From positions 5,657,291 through 5,721,290 of the forward strand of contig NC_034009.1 of the NCBI RefSeq assembly GCF_000346465.2: a DNA stretch of 64,000 nucleotides, given 5' to 3'. Below, one piece after another: positions 47,101 to 59,949 of this stretch. Each line of letters starts with the position of its first letter. The first letter of the stretch is position 1. The translations under genes and the position numbers were made by a program. The notes below the pieces were generated by a model. The model ran no database searches. It was given only the letters and a program-made list of their open reading frames with translations, and was not told where the DNA came from. The DNA is from Prunus persica. Lineage: Eukaryota > Streptophyta > Magnoliopsida > Rosales > Rosaceae.

Positions 47101-48647
47101 ACAAAGAACGAAATAAAATTTTAAAAAAAAAGAAGAAAGAAAATGGTTTTTATTGTCCTTTAACAAGGGCATTTTGGTCCACAAAATATGATATTATATA
47201 ATTAAATGTAGGTTTCGTTGTCGTATTAAATTCTTCAACTACCAGAAATGTGATTATACGCCCTGTTGGAAAGTGTTTCCAAGTAATAATTTTGTAAACA
47301 AAAGCGTCATTGTCAAAACTTTTGTGCTAAATAAAGCAATAAGTAGTCTTGTTTATTTGAAAGCAGTTTTAGCTTTTCTAAGCTCTATCTCTGGCAAGTA
47401 ATTGAGATAAACGTGGCGAGTGAATTCTCCTATGAATTTAGGTGAGGGTCATGCACGATACGAAGTGATCTCACACAACTCTTTTACGAGTCGACACAGT
47501 ATGACTAGTGCGCGAATGCAAATGACTTTCCATGACTTAGAAAATCAAGACTCACACCAAGGGTGTGAGATATTTAACAATTAATATTATACATGGAGCA
47601 TAAGTAGGTAAAAACGTACGAAGAATAATCACCAATTAAAAGCTAATTTTTAACGTACAAAGAAGTTAAAAAAGAAGAAAGATTGAGAAGAGTTACGTAG
47701 AACAAAAGTTGATAGGGGGGTTCACAATGAAAAAGAAGATGCTTTTGCTACGAACCAATCATCAAGAAAATTGCTAAGTGTTTCTAAAACAATGCCAGCT
47801 TTATTTTAAATAATTTGAAAAGCAAATAGTATATGAAAGTTGGGTAAAGCAATAAAGCATTTAAAGCGCCATCCTCCTGTCTTTTTTCTTGCCGATTCAC
47901 CAATCACTACTACCACACCAAGAGTAACATGGCCACCGACTATATCTTCGTCCACCTTTCTTTCTTTCTTACTTTCTTTTCTTTTTTTTTCTTTTTTATT
48001 TTTTGTTCAAACCGTATAATTTTTGTTGTGCAAGCAATACCAGAAATCTACCACAATATGGCACGAATATATTAAAGAGAGGGAATGTTTAGGTCGCTTG
48101 CTCACGCTTGAGTGGCTTCCGGGTCTCAATCATTGACGTATGTGGATCCGCTAATGCATCAATGATTGAGAATAGCTCACTTGCGCGCGTACATAACTGC
48201 TCTTAGCAAAATCTATATTAATGAAGATGGAGAAATGTTAAAAATTTGTAACAATCATGATTAAGAAGACAGGAAAGGTCCTAGTCCCATCCGTGCCCCC
48301 CAATGGGTTATTGCAGGGCTCCATAGTGATTGGTCAGGCAAGAGCCTTGAAAACAAGTAGCACATGTAACAATTAATGAAACAAAAATAACATTAACTAG
48401 TATATAATTTGAGAGAAAATTAATTATTTGGATACTTACCAATTTGAATCTGGGAAATGAGGAGGCTGTCATGGACAACGATAACAGTTCTAGAAGGCAC
48501 AATCACTGACACCTCTTTCACACCCTCAAGAGGCTTCAGGATATTCTCAACCAGTGGAACTTCTGATGAACAGCACAACCCCAGCACATCAAAGTAGCTT
48601 TTCTGAAACTTTTTGGCTGCTGCCTTGTCCTTGTCCTGGGCAGCCAT
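41105..48647 (-). CDS. HMA4: P1B-type Zn/Cd-transporting ATPase, HMA2/HMA4-like
   Basis: Nine exons: 48647-48440, 46952-46692, 45046-44949, 44744-44489, 44382-44245, 44105-43778, 43657-43455, 43308-43109 and 42616-41105. All junctions are GT-AG and phase-consistent, giving 1067 residues. Order: N-terminal metal-binding domain with GLCCSSE (23-29), the CCxxE form of plant Zn/Cd pumps rather than CxxC of copper pumps; transmembrane helices; actuator TGES (252-255); transmembrane metal site CPC (356-358); phosphorylated Asp in DKTGT (400-404); HP motif (440-441); GDGIND (598-603); two last helices; then a tail of about 360 residues rich in Cys and His, including CC pairs and HCH-x-x-HCGKEH repeats. 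The family exports Zn2+ and Cd2+ across the plasma membrane (xylem loading, detoxification). Every catalytic motif is intact, so I judge it functional. Whether it is the HMA2 or HMA4 orthologue cannot be told here, and a vacuolar HMA3-type role is less likely given the long tail. Confidence 0.95.
41423..41797 (-). repeat. Three 41-42-residue metal-binding repeats in the HMA tail
   Basis: Units 41797-41675, 41674-41549 and 41548-41423 each follow the plan (I/L)HE-x-x-H-x-N-(H/R)S, LEE or LEV, then HCH-x-x-HCGK(E/D)H. They lie inside the last exon and keep frame. Units 2 and 3 are the same length (42); unit 1 is one residue shorter. His and Cys are the most conserved positions, fitting a zinc-chelating role. 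Confidence 0.93.
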
Positions 48648-49135
48648 AATGATTTTCTACCAACTTCTGCAACTACAGAGGACATTAGAAAGAGAAATAA
48701 TTAATTTTCTCTTGGGTTTATTCTTCTTCCAGCAGGGCCATTGGCAGAGCATAGAACAAAATTTGTGCTGTGTTCAAACTTATATTGTGAAAATTAAAGT
48801 TCTGCAAATTGAAGGGTCAGAAATTATTTGTCTAAGAGAGAGAGAGAGAGAGAGAGAGTTGTGAGAGAAAGATGGTGAGTTAAGAAGGTGGAAGAAGAAA
48901 ACAAAAACCAGGTTGTATATTTTCAATGATAGAAGATCAAATTCAAAACTCAAAATGAAGAACTGAAGAGGCTGGTAAAAAACAATAACCTTGTAGCTAA
49001 TGGAAGGCTTGGAGTTTCTTGAAGCTTTGAATTCAGAGTGAGCAGCAAGATGCAGGGGTTGGAAGTTAAGTAGATGGAAGTTGTGGTGGGTTGGGTTCAT
49101 ATAAGAATAGGTAAGGAATGCAACTTATAAAGACA
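48648..49135 (-). promoter_or_regulatory. HMA leader and core promoter
   Basis: A TATA-like TTTATAAG on the minus strand at 49131-49124 lies about 480 bp above the HMA start codon. Between them are a CT run (48858-48835 in sense) and a possible splice acceptor (GTAGTTGCAG ending at about 48672), so a 5' UTR intron is likely. Inferred, no transcript evidence. Confidence 0.45.
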
Positions 49136-49139
49136 TGCA

Positions 49140-50095
49140 CACAGAAAGAATATCTGATATTAATGAAGAATTCTCTCAACTAAAACAACTTTCCTTGGTT
49201 GGAATAATTGGTTCACCTTTCTCTTGTGGGTGAGACACAAATAGTGGAGAACCAATTGAGGGGAAAAATATGGAATCCACATGTGAATCCACAAATATAA
49301 ATGCTTGTTTTAATAGCCTCAGGGATATGTGCTCAACCTAATTGAGATTTTAAATATATAGTACCCTTTCATTCTGCTCGAGATGACTAAATTACCACAT
49401 CAAATTTCGTCATCTAATTAAAATGCCCGAATGATTTTCAATTTTGAAAAAAATATTGTCCTCCCTTTGCTACTTTTTCTTTTGCTTTGTCTTTTTCCTT
49501 TTTTTATGTTAGCCTCTAAAGTGTATTTGACCGAGCTCTTCTGGTATCAAGTTTCTTTAAAAATGGTACCCGTAAAAAAAAACATAGGAAATTTGATTTC
49601 GGTAGAAAACAAATGTGCATTTTGTGTAGCTTTTGTCCCACTTGGGTGTTTACTTTTGTTTCACTTTTCAGCTTTGACCTAGATGAAAAAATAAAAACAA
49701 AAATTAATTTACTTTTAATATTGGAAATATTTTTTCGAACATATACGTATAATCTTTTTTATTATCTAAAAGATAAGAAATTACGATGGTAACAGACGTG
49801 TATTAAATTGCCCAAACTCGAAGCAGTTGATTTCTGCCCAATTATGAGGCCTATTTCTAAAGCAACCATTTACACGCTAGAATTCTAAGAAAGAGACCTG
49901 GTCAGTAGCCCACTTTCCCTTTCAGATATATGATGTTATGCACAGCTGATCTCCTTCTAAAAGTTTTACGATAGTCCCATATACCAATCGTCGTGAGTCG
50001 TGACCTTTAAGCAATGAATCCGTTTCGGCGTAAAACTCTAAAACTTTATATCGTAATTGCGCTAGTGCTATGACTAACACTTTCCTTTTCTACTT
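49140..50095. other. Intergenic upstream of HMA
   Basis: No gene seen. The frame at 49431-49682 is hydrophobic and low-complexity with no recognisable similarity. Confidence 0.35.
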
Positions 50096-50099
50096 CATC

Positions 50100-51350
50100 T
50101 AAGAGCATTTCCACTCATTTATTATGGCAAAGAGTAAGGGAGACAATGACTATTATTATTCACGAGAATAGTGGCAGCTCTTGCAAAGGGCAAGGTTTGT
50201 TTCCACCCATTACCATGACAGAAGGCAAATACTATTCACTTATTTTTATTATTTATACTTAAACGATTAATTTGGATAAGATTTTCAGTTGTCACGTGTC
50301 AATTTTTAATTATAAAATTCTCATCTCATATTTCGGATAAAATTTTCATATTAAATTTTCGGATAAGACTTTCGATTGCCACATGTTCATATTTATTATA
50401 AAATTCACATCTCAAATTTCAGATAAAATTTTTGTGCCACATGTCCATGTTTATTATAAAATTCACATCTCCCTCATCATACAATTGAAATACCTACTCA
50501 CTCATCATAAATTGAAATACTCCTGGTCTTCATAGTCTAACACAATTAAGTACAAGGACGACTCGATCATTGGCGGAAGCGGTTCCACTGGATCACGGCG
50601 TGGGGGAGTATTTTCCTTCGGATGATGTAATAGTGCCATTATTTCTGATATGGAACGCACCATGGGACGACTGCATGCATTGTTCAGTTGAGGAGCTATG
50701 TGTAATGGCTTTCCTTTTTCTTTTCTTTTTTGCCTTGAATAATCAATTAAAAAAATTAAATTGGAGATACAAGAAAATATAAAAAAGAATGACATTAAAT
50801 TGAATAAAATGGCAATTATAAATTTTTACCTCGTCACCAAGATTTTGACCTCTTCAAACGTTTGTCCACGCCCCTCCAACTTCGATGGAAGATGCCATAA
50901 GTTGATGAATTAAAAAAAAGAGTGAAGAAAATTTTGTGTACAAAGTGAATAATATTAGAAGGAGAAGAAAATGTATAAGGATTTGGTGTTGAAAGTGAAC
51001 AACATTGGTAGCTATTTATAGAAAAAAAAAATTCAATAATTTTTGGTAATTTTTTATTAAAAAATCAAAAAATATTTCATATTTCATATTTTTTAAGCCA
51101 CAAAAAAGAAAAAAGAAAAAGGGCAACTGTTGGATTTAGGGAAAAAAACAATCGGAGTGACCAGAACGTGCCATGTGGCATGTTACTGTTGTCGGATGTC
51201 AGCTCGTGCAAACGTTAAATAAAAATTTGAATTTACACGCTGACGTCAGCTGCCTTCAAGCTCGATCTCTGGATGGTTTCGCTTAAGGGTTTGCCTGGTC
51301 ACATGGGACCCATAGCTTGCCCGGGCAAGTTTGACCTGCTGGAAGCACTC
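50100..51350. mobile_element. Candidate larger AGAGCATTTCCA-ended element
   Basis: TAAGAGCATTTCCACTCATT at 50099 and the inverse of TGGAAGCACTCGTCTGGGC at about 51340 form imperfect ends like those of the 16.4-kb candidate. Both have a GC-rich arm with a TGACGTCAGC word (51241-51250 here). The inside repeats the block CACATGT(C/T)...TTTATTATAAAATTC(A)CATCTC three times (about 50290-50470). Confidence 0.35.
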
Positions 51351-51952
51351 GTCTGGGCTTGGGCCCTATCCTGCCTTTTCTGGAGGCAACGGATATAAAT
51401 AAAAGTTTATCACTCTAAACTAACCCAACTTCTTTGATTTCGACTTTGTCTTGCTCACTAATTGATATGAAAAAACAAAATAGGTGAGGGATGAGCAAAC
51501 CACCGCTCAGTGAGTAAATTATGTAATATGCCAGTCAAGCAATGTCATTTTAAAAACTCTAGAAAAATACAGTAAAAGGATACACACTCTAAATCATATC
51601 ACATCATTACTTTATATCTTTGTTATCCTTCACAAATTGTACCCAGTACGTGAACCCTATCGGCCTCACTGCCCTATGTCCCCGTCTAGTACATTTATTC
51701 TTCGGATACCCCGTCACTGAAGTTCTCATGTTCTATGAATAACACATACTTCACAAAAACTCCAAATAATATATATTGTGTGAAATATTGCACAAATTAG
51801 ACATGCTTGACTAGAAAAGAAAGAGAGAGATTTGTAAATAGAATAAACTCATGATTTTCACATTTACCACAAAATAAGAACTTTTAGAACATATTACATA
51901 ACCCACTCACCATGATAAGTATGAAATATTGCAAGACAAACACACACGCTCT

Positions 51953-51955
<3 letters not shown>

Positions 51956-51994
<39 letters not shown>
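51956..51994. repeat. (CT)n microsatellite, 39 bp
   Basis: Uninterrupted CT run. Confidence 0.97.
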
Positions 51995-51998
<4 letters not shown>

Positions 51999-52114
51999 CA
52001 TGGTAGAAATCTATCTTAAAGGATTGGAATGAATGATTGAAGTAAGGAAGCATGATACTTATAGGAGAGGCTATGGATGCACCCAAATAATATTTATATA
52101 TACAATATTTTAAA

Positions 52115-52325
52115 CCACCAAAAGATAAAATGAAAAAGGGGACTCGTCCCCCTTTGGCCAATGAAAACACAACACAACCACCAAAAGATAAGATAAAAAG
52201 GTAGGAATAATGTGACTCATCCCCCTTTGGCCAATGATATCACAACATCACCACCAAAAGATAAGGTAGAAAGGTAAGGAATAATGTGAATCATCCACCT
52301 TAGGCTAATGATATCACAACATCAC
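52115..52325 (+). repeat. Three-copy tandem repeat, 63-73 bp
   Basis: Units begin CCACCAAAAGATAA at 52115, 52178 and 52251 and contain GACTC(A/G)TCCCCCTTTGGCC and AATGATATCACAACATCAC. Copies 2 and 3 are the most alike. Confidence 0.9.
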
Positions 52326-52329
52326 TTGT

Positions 52330-54680
52330 TACTAGCATGTAAGGTGGCATGACAATAATGATTTCATTAAAACCAATTCTAATTCTCTACACATGGATAA
52401 CAAGAATAGTGTCATCTTTCAACTAAAGGGATAATCTCATACTGAACTTAAGATTTAATAACATATATGTCTTCACAATAAATATTTAAATAAGAAAAAT
52501 TTATATTAATAAATAATTAATATGTAGCATGAATAATTATTTAATATATATATATATATTTTACAGGTTCTCACATATTCTTTCAAATAAGTTTCAAAAC
52601 AAAAAAGATGAAATAATGTTGTCATGCAGATAGGTTTGGTTGGGTACAGCCCAGCAAAATTCCTCTGTTAGTGCTGCTATAACTCCAACCCTTCCTTCAG
52701 AAGCAGCAAATGAACCATTCAGATTCATACCACAAAATGCACCATTCAGATTCTGGCATCAGAATTTGTACTATTCTGATCAAATTGTGGCACATGTGCA
52801 AACTTATAGTTTGCATCCCCGCCCAACTTAATAATTCACCACTTCATCAAGTGCCAAAAAGTAGCATATAATATATATGTGAATATACATTTCACCCTAC
52901 TTCACAAATATATGCTTTTTTCTTTCTCAAGATTACAAGTTCTTGTCTCTCTTTATAATAATAAGGGTACAGAATCAGTGTGAGTGCCCCTTAATGTGGT
53001 ATAAAAGAGCACTCGTGTGACAAGTTAAAAACTCAAAAGTGAATCCTCACAATAAAAAATACATGAATTTACCTACTACGTGTCTTACTAAGGGAAATGT
53101 CATATGGTCATCTTTCCTCACTCAAGTATCGATATCATGTAATTGGGTACAACTCTTGGTCACCAAAATTCACTCACCTTGAAAGTCCGATGTCCTTGTC
53201 GGCACACTTCTACTTAGATTAAACTTTACTATCATTTGGAAAGCCCACATTCATGAAGTCATAACTGACTCGTTTATTGTCCCAAATCAGTGTTATGGAA
53301 AGAGGATAACACCCTCTACATGTAGTTGCAACTAGATATCGAAACTCACTGACATGATCATGTCCAAACCCAGAACACCAAACTCCTTATTGACAGAAAT
53401 ATACTAGGACAAAATGTCCCAAACGTTCTTGGAATATTGAATTGGTGGTTTTTGTTTAAATTGGCAAAGGGTATCAAATAGTTTGTTTTTTCTATCAAAC
53501 TTTTTTTTTTCCTTTTCATTTTTTATATGTTGGGCGTAGTACTGCGGGCTCTAGTAAAGAACAGGCAAAGTACTCTATCACACTACAGGGTTCAATGTAC
53601 GTATTCAATACATTTAGGTATCCATCAAATGCTATCTTCAATTTCTCATTCAAACCACGAATTGTTCTAGATATAAAGAAGTTAATTTTATCACGAATTG
53701 TTCTTTCTATATAACAAATGCTCAGCTACGTAACCATGAATGCAATTCATGTGCTTTAACAACATTCTAAGGTCTGCATAAAAAGGATTCGGATTCTCTA
53801 TTTTGATTTTTTCTCCCATGATCTGCTTGACTTTTGTTCTCCATACACCACCTCATTAAAATTTATTATTTAAGGGACTTAAAAGTTGACACATTATCCT
53901 TCAAACAAAAATTCAATTTACTCTTAATTAAAAAAGAAAAAAAAAACCCCTAACCCAACTAACGGTAAAGTTAAAATCATGATAGAGAAAATCAAAGCAG
54001 AAAATATGAATCTGCGTAAAAAAGGATAAAAAGCTTTAAACAAGGGCTTTAAACTCTAGGGCTTTTAAACAAGAATTTAAAAAATAATAATAATATAAAA
54101 TATAAAATATAAAATAAAAAAAGGAAACTCTTGCACAACTCCTTATTTATGTGGGATTGGGAGCTATCTTTATGAAGGATTACCATCACGCAAATTTATC
54201 AACTTTACAATGCACATCACGCATATTTATCAACTTTACACTGCACCCCAAGAATTCTGCATTTTTTTTTCCTTCTTGAGTATGCCAATCCAAAGTAAGT
54301 CTTGTTCGTTTTTTTTTTTCGTGAGCAAACACCAATTTTTTTTAAAATAATAATAATATTTTCTGATATATATATTCTTTTTCTAATTTGGTTTTCTCTA
54401 TATTCATATGAAGTAAACTCAAGGAGGAAGAGGTTGCGTGACGCACGACTCGAAGTATGATAAATTATTATTTATTTATTTAATTGATAATTTAATATTG
54501 AAAACACCTTTCAAAATTCACCTCCGTTAAAAACAACTCAACAATACTTGACATCACGCCTGTGTTCACGTCTAAATCTCGAAAGTTTGCCATCTACGTT
54601 GTATCATAAAAATACGTACTTTACCCACCGCCTGTTTACATGAATGCGACCTGTTAACTTTCATTTCATGGCACACTTTT

Positions 54681-54711
<31 letters not shown>

Positions 54712-55105
54712 AACCCATTAAACTCCCTTTAATGTTATTTATTTCATTTCATTATCTCCCCTTTTGGAGTTTTCATTGCTGCTGAAAAAGTAGTCATGCA
54801 ACATACGATATCTCCCCTTTTGGAGTTTTCCTTTGAAGGTTTTATGTTAGGTTAATGACAATTTGATGTATGTAAAAATATTTGTAGTTTTCCTTCAAAG
54901 CATACTCTTCTTGTGGATGACAAGAGAATGGTTGGAGCAAGCTCTTGATATTCGTTTTTGGTTCGGCCCCTCTTCCACTCCTATCTATTTTGTGTGGGGC
55001 TGCACTCATTGAGCCATTTTTAACAAGAGGCCTAATTTACGGCCCAAGTGAAGCAATATATTAGGTGGTCCATAAAAACTCTGCAAAAAGTAAAACAGAT
55101 TGAAC
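52330..55105. other. Intergenic, no gene recognised
   Basis: A frame at 52640-52831 (GTAQQNSSVSAAITPTLP, then EPFRFIPQNAPFRFW) reads more protein-like than its surroundings and may be an exon relic, but I cannot name it. A duplicated phrase, ATCTCCCCTTTTGGAGTTTTC, occurs at about 54755 and 54811 (quoted as ATCTCCCCTTTTGGAG plus TTTTC). Confidence 0.35.
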
Positions 55106-55112
55106 ATTCAGA

Positions 55113-55230
55113 AGATGTAGCGTAAGTTAGGTCAGTTGGTCAGAATAGTGAGTCCGTCCTCTTGCACTGAAGTTCGAATTCTCTTTATCCCGTAAATTCA
55201 ATTAATTTAGAGTAATTTAAACTATCTTGC
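55113..55230 (+). repeat. tRNA-derived SINE-like element
   Basis: An A-box-like TAGGTCAGTTGG (55128-55139) and a B-box-like GTTCGAATTC (55172-55181) are 32 bp apart, followed by TTTATCCCGTAAATTCAATT and an A/T-rich tail with AGAGTAATTTAAACTA. Confidence 0.55.
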
Positions 55231-55867
55231 ATTCAAACATATGCAACCATTGCCCAATAAAGGACACTCCACTAGGTGTGAATATAATCTATAATACACT
55301 TTATATAAAGGCAATGCAACAAAAACAATTGTTCAAGTTCTCAAATCATCTCAGCATGCGCAACTAATTAAACAAAGTAGCATAGGGTTACTCAAACACG
55401 TCAAGTGTACAATCCACAATGCATGATGCCCAAATGACACACTAATCCACCACCCTAGCTAAATCCTCAAATTTACACGGCAATCCGCATGGCATATATT
55501 CGGGAAAACCCAAATACAAATCTAAATGTTGTGACACATCACCACACACCCGTATCATGTTCTTTTCTGGTTCCTCGTCAACACTGCTGATACTAGTAAA
55601 TGTTGTGATTGGAGGAACCACTGACTTTGGCTGCGTTAGGGTACTTTTGTTTTAGGAGAAGGGCAAACAAAGTTTAGTGGATACGTATCATCAATCCATT
55701 CGTGGAAATTTGTAAAACGGGATTCGATTTGCCATCAATTATGACCCTACAGATATATCCATGCAAATTGGTGGGATATTGCCCATTATTATGACCTAGA
55801 GATCCATAGTTAGATTCATTCCTTTCCATAAACTAAAAACTAGTATTTTGTTTAGGAACCATTATTA

Positions 55868-55891
55868 CTCTCTCTCTCTCTCTCTCTCTCT
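55868..55891. repeat. (CT)n microsatellite, 24 bp
   Basis: Uninterrupted CT run. Confidence 0.95.
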
Positions 55892-57249
55892 AACATTGGA
55901 TGGCACGGATTGACCTAACTTATTTCTAAAACATTTTATTACCTCGTGGTTAAGAAACGTTTAAGAGAATCTCCTTCATTTTCATCTTAACTTCCATATT
56001 CTTATAAATAAGTAAATACGATACGAATGATAAGAACGAAACGTGTTACCAAATAGTTAAATCGTATTTTATTTAAAAGAAGCCGAAATGGACAAAATTG
56101 CCCTTATTTATTTTTTGATTTCCTAAGGAATCCTTTACATTTGCATGTCTTTGGTTTGAAAGTTGAGAGGTTTTTCTGTCTTTTTTGAAAAAGCTTTGGC
56201 TTTTTCCAAAAGTGAAAGTTTTTTTATGAGTAAAACCTAAATTTACTTATCTAAATTGATATTTGCTCCCCCGCCTGAATACTTGGATGACATACATCAT
56301 CCTAGGCCCCCCTTTTCTATATGCTTTAGTGTGGTTCGAAATATATATTTGTTCCCCTGCCTGCAAACATCGGAGGCATATTTAATAAATATCCATAAAC
56401 TTCACTTTTGCAACACACAAGTGATAAAGTTCTTGTTGTTTATACTTTTTGTTTGTTCCTCAAACAAATATGGAGTTAAACTGAAAGATATGAAGATGGA
56501 AAACTTATAGCTTTAGTGGTAGAGTACATTTTTCTAGTCTCACGACGAGAATCTAATTTACACCTTCAAATCTTAAGCTTCTCTTCAGTCTGAATTTTTG
56601 TATTCCTTTGTGGTGAGTGGTGCTTCCATTATTTCGTAAAAGTAATGAAAGGTCATAAACAATTAGCCCTACTCATCATGAATGATTAATTAATTGTCAA
56701 TATGATTGCAAGGAATATGGTCAAGAAACGAACAGATAAAGCAGGCGCTGGCAATATGCTATTTTAGAAGTGGGGTCAGAAAAATTTAAAACCTTATCTC
56801 TGATGCTTTACAAATCTTTATCTACGCTTTACATTTTTTTACTCCTTTCGAGGGTAAATCCAAACTACATTTCGAAGGAAGAGATTCTATGAAGAAGCAA
56901 AAAAAAGGTTCATATTCATGGCCGAATTTCTCATAAACAATGAAGAGATCTAAAGGGTGTGGGCCGTGTGGCAGGGAAAGAAGGCACTAAGAATCCATAA
57001 TTGAGAAAAGGCAAGACAATGTTTAGTGGACAATTTGGCACAATCCCAGTTTTAGTGCATTCTCATTTGGCATTTACTAAAAGCACAGGAATGAGCATCA
57101 TCGTGATGCTGGTTAATCAATTAGGTATTCCCATCCCTTATCTTGCCTGATTTGCCTGATTTGATGACACTTGTTTTTTCTTTTTATTCTTTTTTGTTTT
57201 TTAATCCAAAGAACAAGAAGAAAAAAAAATTCTGAAAGATAATGATATG

Positions 57250-57482
57250 AGAGCGAGAGCCAATGCAATTTTGAAATTATTGGTCAGGTTCTTGCACTGT
57301 ATGTCTCCCTCTTAGTGTTCGAGTCCCACTGCCAGAAATTCTGTGTTTAGTAGGTAATCTGTAATATTTTTCTGTAAATCTGAAAAAGTTTGGGGTTTGC
57401 CTTGGCCATGGGTGTGGGGTAGCCACTCCCCTCCCTAAATGTTTTGTTAAAATAAAAAATTTATATAAAAAAAAAAAAAAAA
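57250..57482 (+). repeat. SINE-like retroposon with poly(A)
   Basis: A B-box-like TGTTCGAGTCCC at about 57317-57328 is followed by about 140 bp (GCCTTGGCCATGGGTGTGGG) and ends in a 16-A run at about 57467-57482, the layout of a plant SINE. A-box and target duplication are not clear. Confidence 0.5.
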
Positions 57483-58742
57483 GGTTAATAACAACAGAAT
57501 TGTATCTGTTGACTATTGTGATATTGCATCTCAGAGCTCATGTTGTTTATATATATATTATGCCTTCGGATTTGGGAAAACACCATTGGTTACAATTGTT
57601 TAACAAGTCAACCCCCTACTTATATTTGTTCCCCCGCCTGCAAACATGCAGACTGGTAGTTTGCTCACTTTTTCAAACACCAAATCATTAATCAATTCAT
57701 TTTTTACTCCATCATTATTTGCACTTGTTTGTATGATTTGGAAGCACACCAGTTTTCCTTTGAATACCTTCCCATTAGATCATTACAAATATATATAGTT
57801 ACTTTCATGAAGTACGCTTAAAACTGGAAAAAAGTTGATTACCAAAGTAAAATTATCTCTTTTTAAAGATCATTCATGCAGACAATAAATAAGATTTAAG
57901 TTGATTGGCTTGCAAGAATTTTACATCCTCGATCAATGAAAACAGCGCAAATGTAATGGGATTGCCCTTTTTTTTAGTAGTTCAGAATTTCAGACGTTGG
58001 ATTGAAGAAGTTCCACTATATGGTTGCTTAAGGAGATCTTAAAAGGAGTCTAAAAAAATAAATAATACGAATCTTTGCACTGCGTATATATTGTGAATTG
58101 GAATTTCATAATCCGAAGTAGATATTGAAATTATTCCAATTCATATTTTTTCGATATTTACTGATACATGGGTTTGTGAATGGTTCAAATTCTTGATTTC
58201 CTCTACACATGAAGGTGGATTCTTTTTCTGTCAACCTACGATATGGTTTATGATCTCTTTTTCAAGAGCAAATTGATTGTCTTGCCAGAATCAGTTGTGT
58301 CCACTTAGATTTTATTTATTTATTATGTAAATGTGGTCAAATTCTATCTGAAAAAGAAAAAAAAAAGAATTATGAATTGTATTTTAGGTCAAGGGGCCCC
58401 AAAGATGGTTACAAGAGCTTATAATTATAAAATATAGGGAGATTCAATATTATACTTAATATAGGAGTCCAAATTATAAAAAAAATCTATATGAAATGGA
58501 CTTTAGAAACACACCCAAAGCCTATTTACAATATAACAAAAAGACTTTTTTACTTCTTTTAACTTACAAAACTGCTATTAATTTTTTATAACAAACCTAA
58601 CCTCGAAGTCTCATAAAAAAACCTCAAAACACTCAATAGGGCATTAAAGTAATTTAATAATTAAAATTAAATTCAATAAGACCAATTGTCACTTTTTGAG
58701 TTTATTTATAAAAATTAAATAGTATAAGATCTATCTATATTA

Positions 58743-59028
58743 TCTATATATATAAAGCAAAAGGCAGAGAATGGTGAAACATTCAAAATACCAGAAAATG
58801 CCTTTGATTAATGCAAACATTAAGAATTTAAATTATTAATTAAATGAGGATAATATGGTAAATTCACAATTTTTTATATTAAAAAAATTAAAATTAAAAG
58901 AAAATTCAAATAATGGATCTTATTTTTATGGAATACAACTATCCATTATCTTTTTTAATTCTAAAATAAATTTAAATTTTTTTAAAAAAAGCCTCTCGCA
59001 GACACAGAAGCGCGTGCAGAGAGGCTAG
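58743..59028 (+). mobile_element. Non-autonomous Helitron 1
   Basis: Starts TCTATATATATAAAGC after an A and ends in CTAG before a T, with a 3' hairpin (GCCTCTCGCA ... TGCAGAGAGGC) directly before CTAG. These are the standard Helitron features: TC start, subterminal hairpin, CTRR end, A/T insertion site. It is nearly identical over about 150 bp to the element at 62.2-62.5 kb in the other orientation. A start at 58730 is also possible. Confidence 0.85.
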
Positions 59029-59762
59029 TTAATGTTAAGAATAAATATATGACTAAATATTTCTAAAATATATGCATAGTGGGGTCTTCATAATTCAATG
59101 ATTTGCGGCTAGGTTCATAGCGACTTTAAGCATCAACTTTTAGAGATAAAAGTCAGTGGCGATAACATTTTTAATAATGAACTTAGCTACCATTGGGTGC
59201 TGATGCAAATATAAAAGTGGTTCTTTGTGGTAGAAATTAAGGAAAAAAAAAAAAAAAAAAACTAATCAGGGGTTCTTTGTGGTAGAAATTCAGTACAAAG
59301 GTCATGTCACAAGACACCACCATGTATTTGGTTTGGCTAAGTAAGTTATAGTGGACATGTTGTCAGAACTCATATAGAAAAAACAGACTTGGGAGCATTG
59401 ATTTGGGACAGAAAAACATCAGAATCATATCTGCAGAATGCAATATAACGTTTTTTTTCTTCTTTTTTTTAACACAATTTTTTGACTTAATTAAGTAATT
59501 ATTTCCAAGATAAATTATTAAATTTGTATAAATAAAAAATATTTATAAACTAAGCGAGGATAAATTATTTCCAAGCAACTGGGGGGCAATGGCATCCATC
59601 AAAGTGTCACATGCACTCCAATCTAATTGTGTGTTTTGTTGAATCATTTCCCATTGTTTCAGTCTCTTCCAATATTGACAGCACTATTTTTTTTGAAATG
59701 ATACCGAATCTCCATTATTTTCAATATGAGTGTTCTCAACAAAAGTCTCTTATTCGAACACT

Positions 59763-59946
59763 CAAGGACACTAGTCAATTTATGTTATATCTGCCTCATT
59801 TTCGTTAATTTTTAAAACATGTGCCCCTCATTTGGAGGGGCAATTTGGTCAAGCCGTTCCATCTAAGAGAACAACCATGTGAGGGGCACGTGTTTTAAAA
59901 ATTAACGGAGATGAGATAGGTTAATAGAAATTGACTGGTGTCTTGA
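59763..59946. repeat. Fold-back element, 67-bp arms
   Basis: The arm at 59763-59830 (ending TTTTTAAAACATGTGCCCCT) and the arm at 59880-59946 (starting TGAGGGGCACGTGTTTTAAA) are inverted copies with a 49-nt loop, and similarity extends somewhat further out. The stem is nearly perfect for the inner 30 bp. Transcription across it would give a dsRNA of miRNA/siRNA-precursor size. Probably the core of a MITE. Confidence 0.88.
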
Positions 59947-59949
59947 ATT

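Noticed and set aside
55120..55185. A functional tRNA gene at the A/B-box-like motifs
   Set aside because: No cloverleaf stems could be formed around the boxes; it fits a SINE better.
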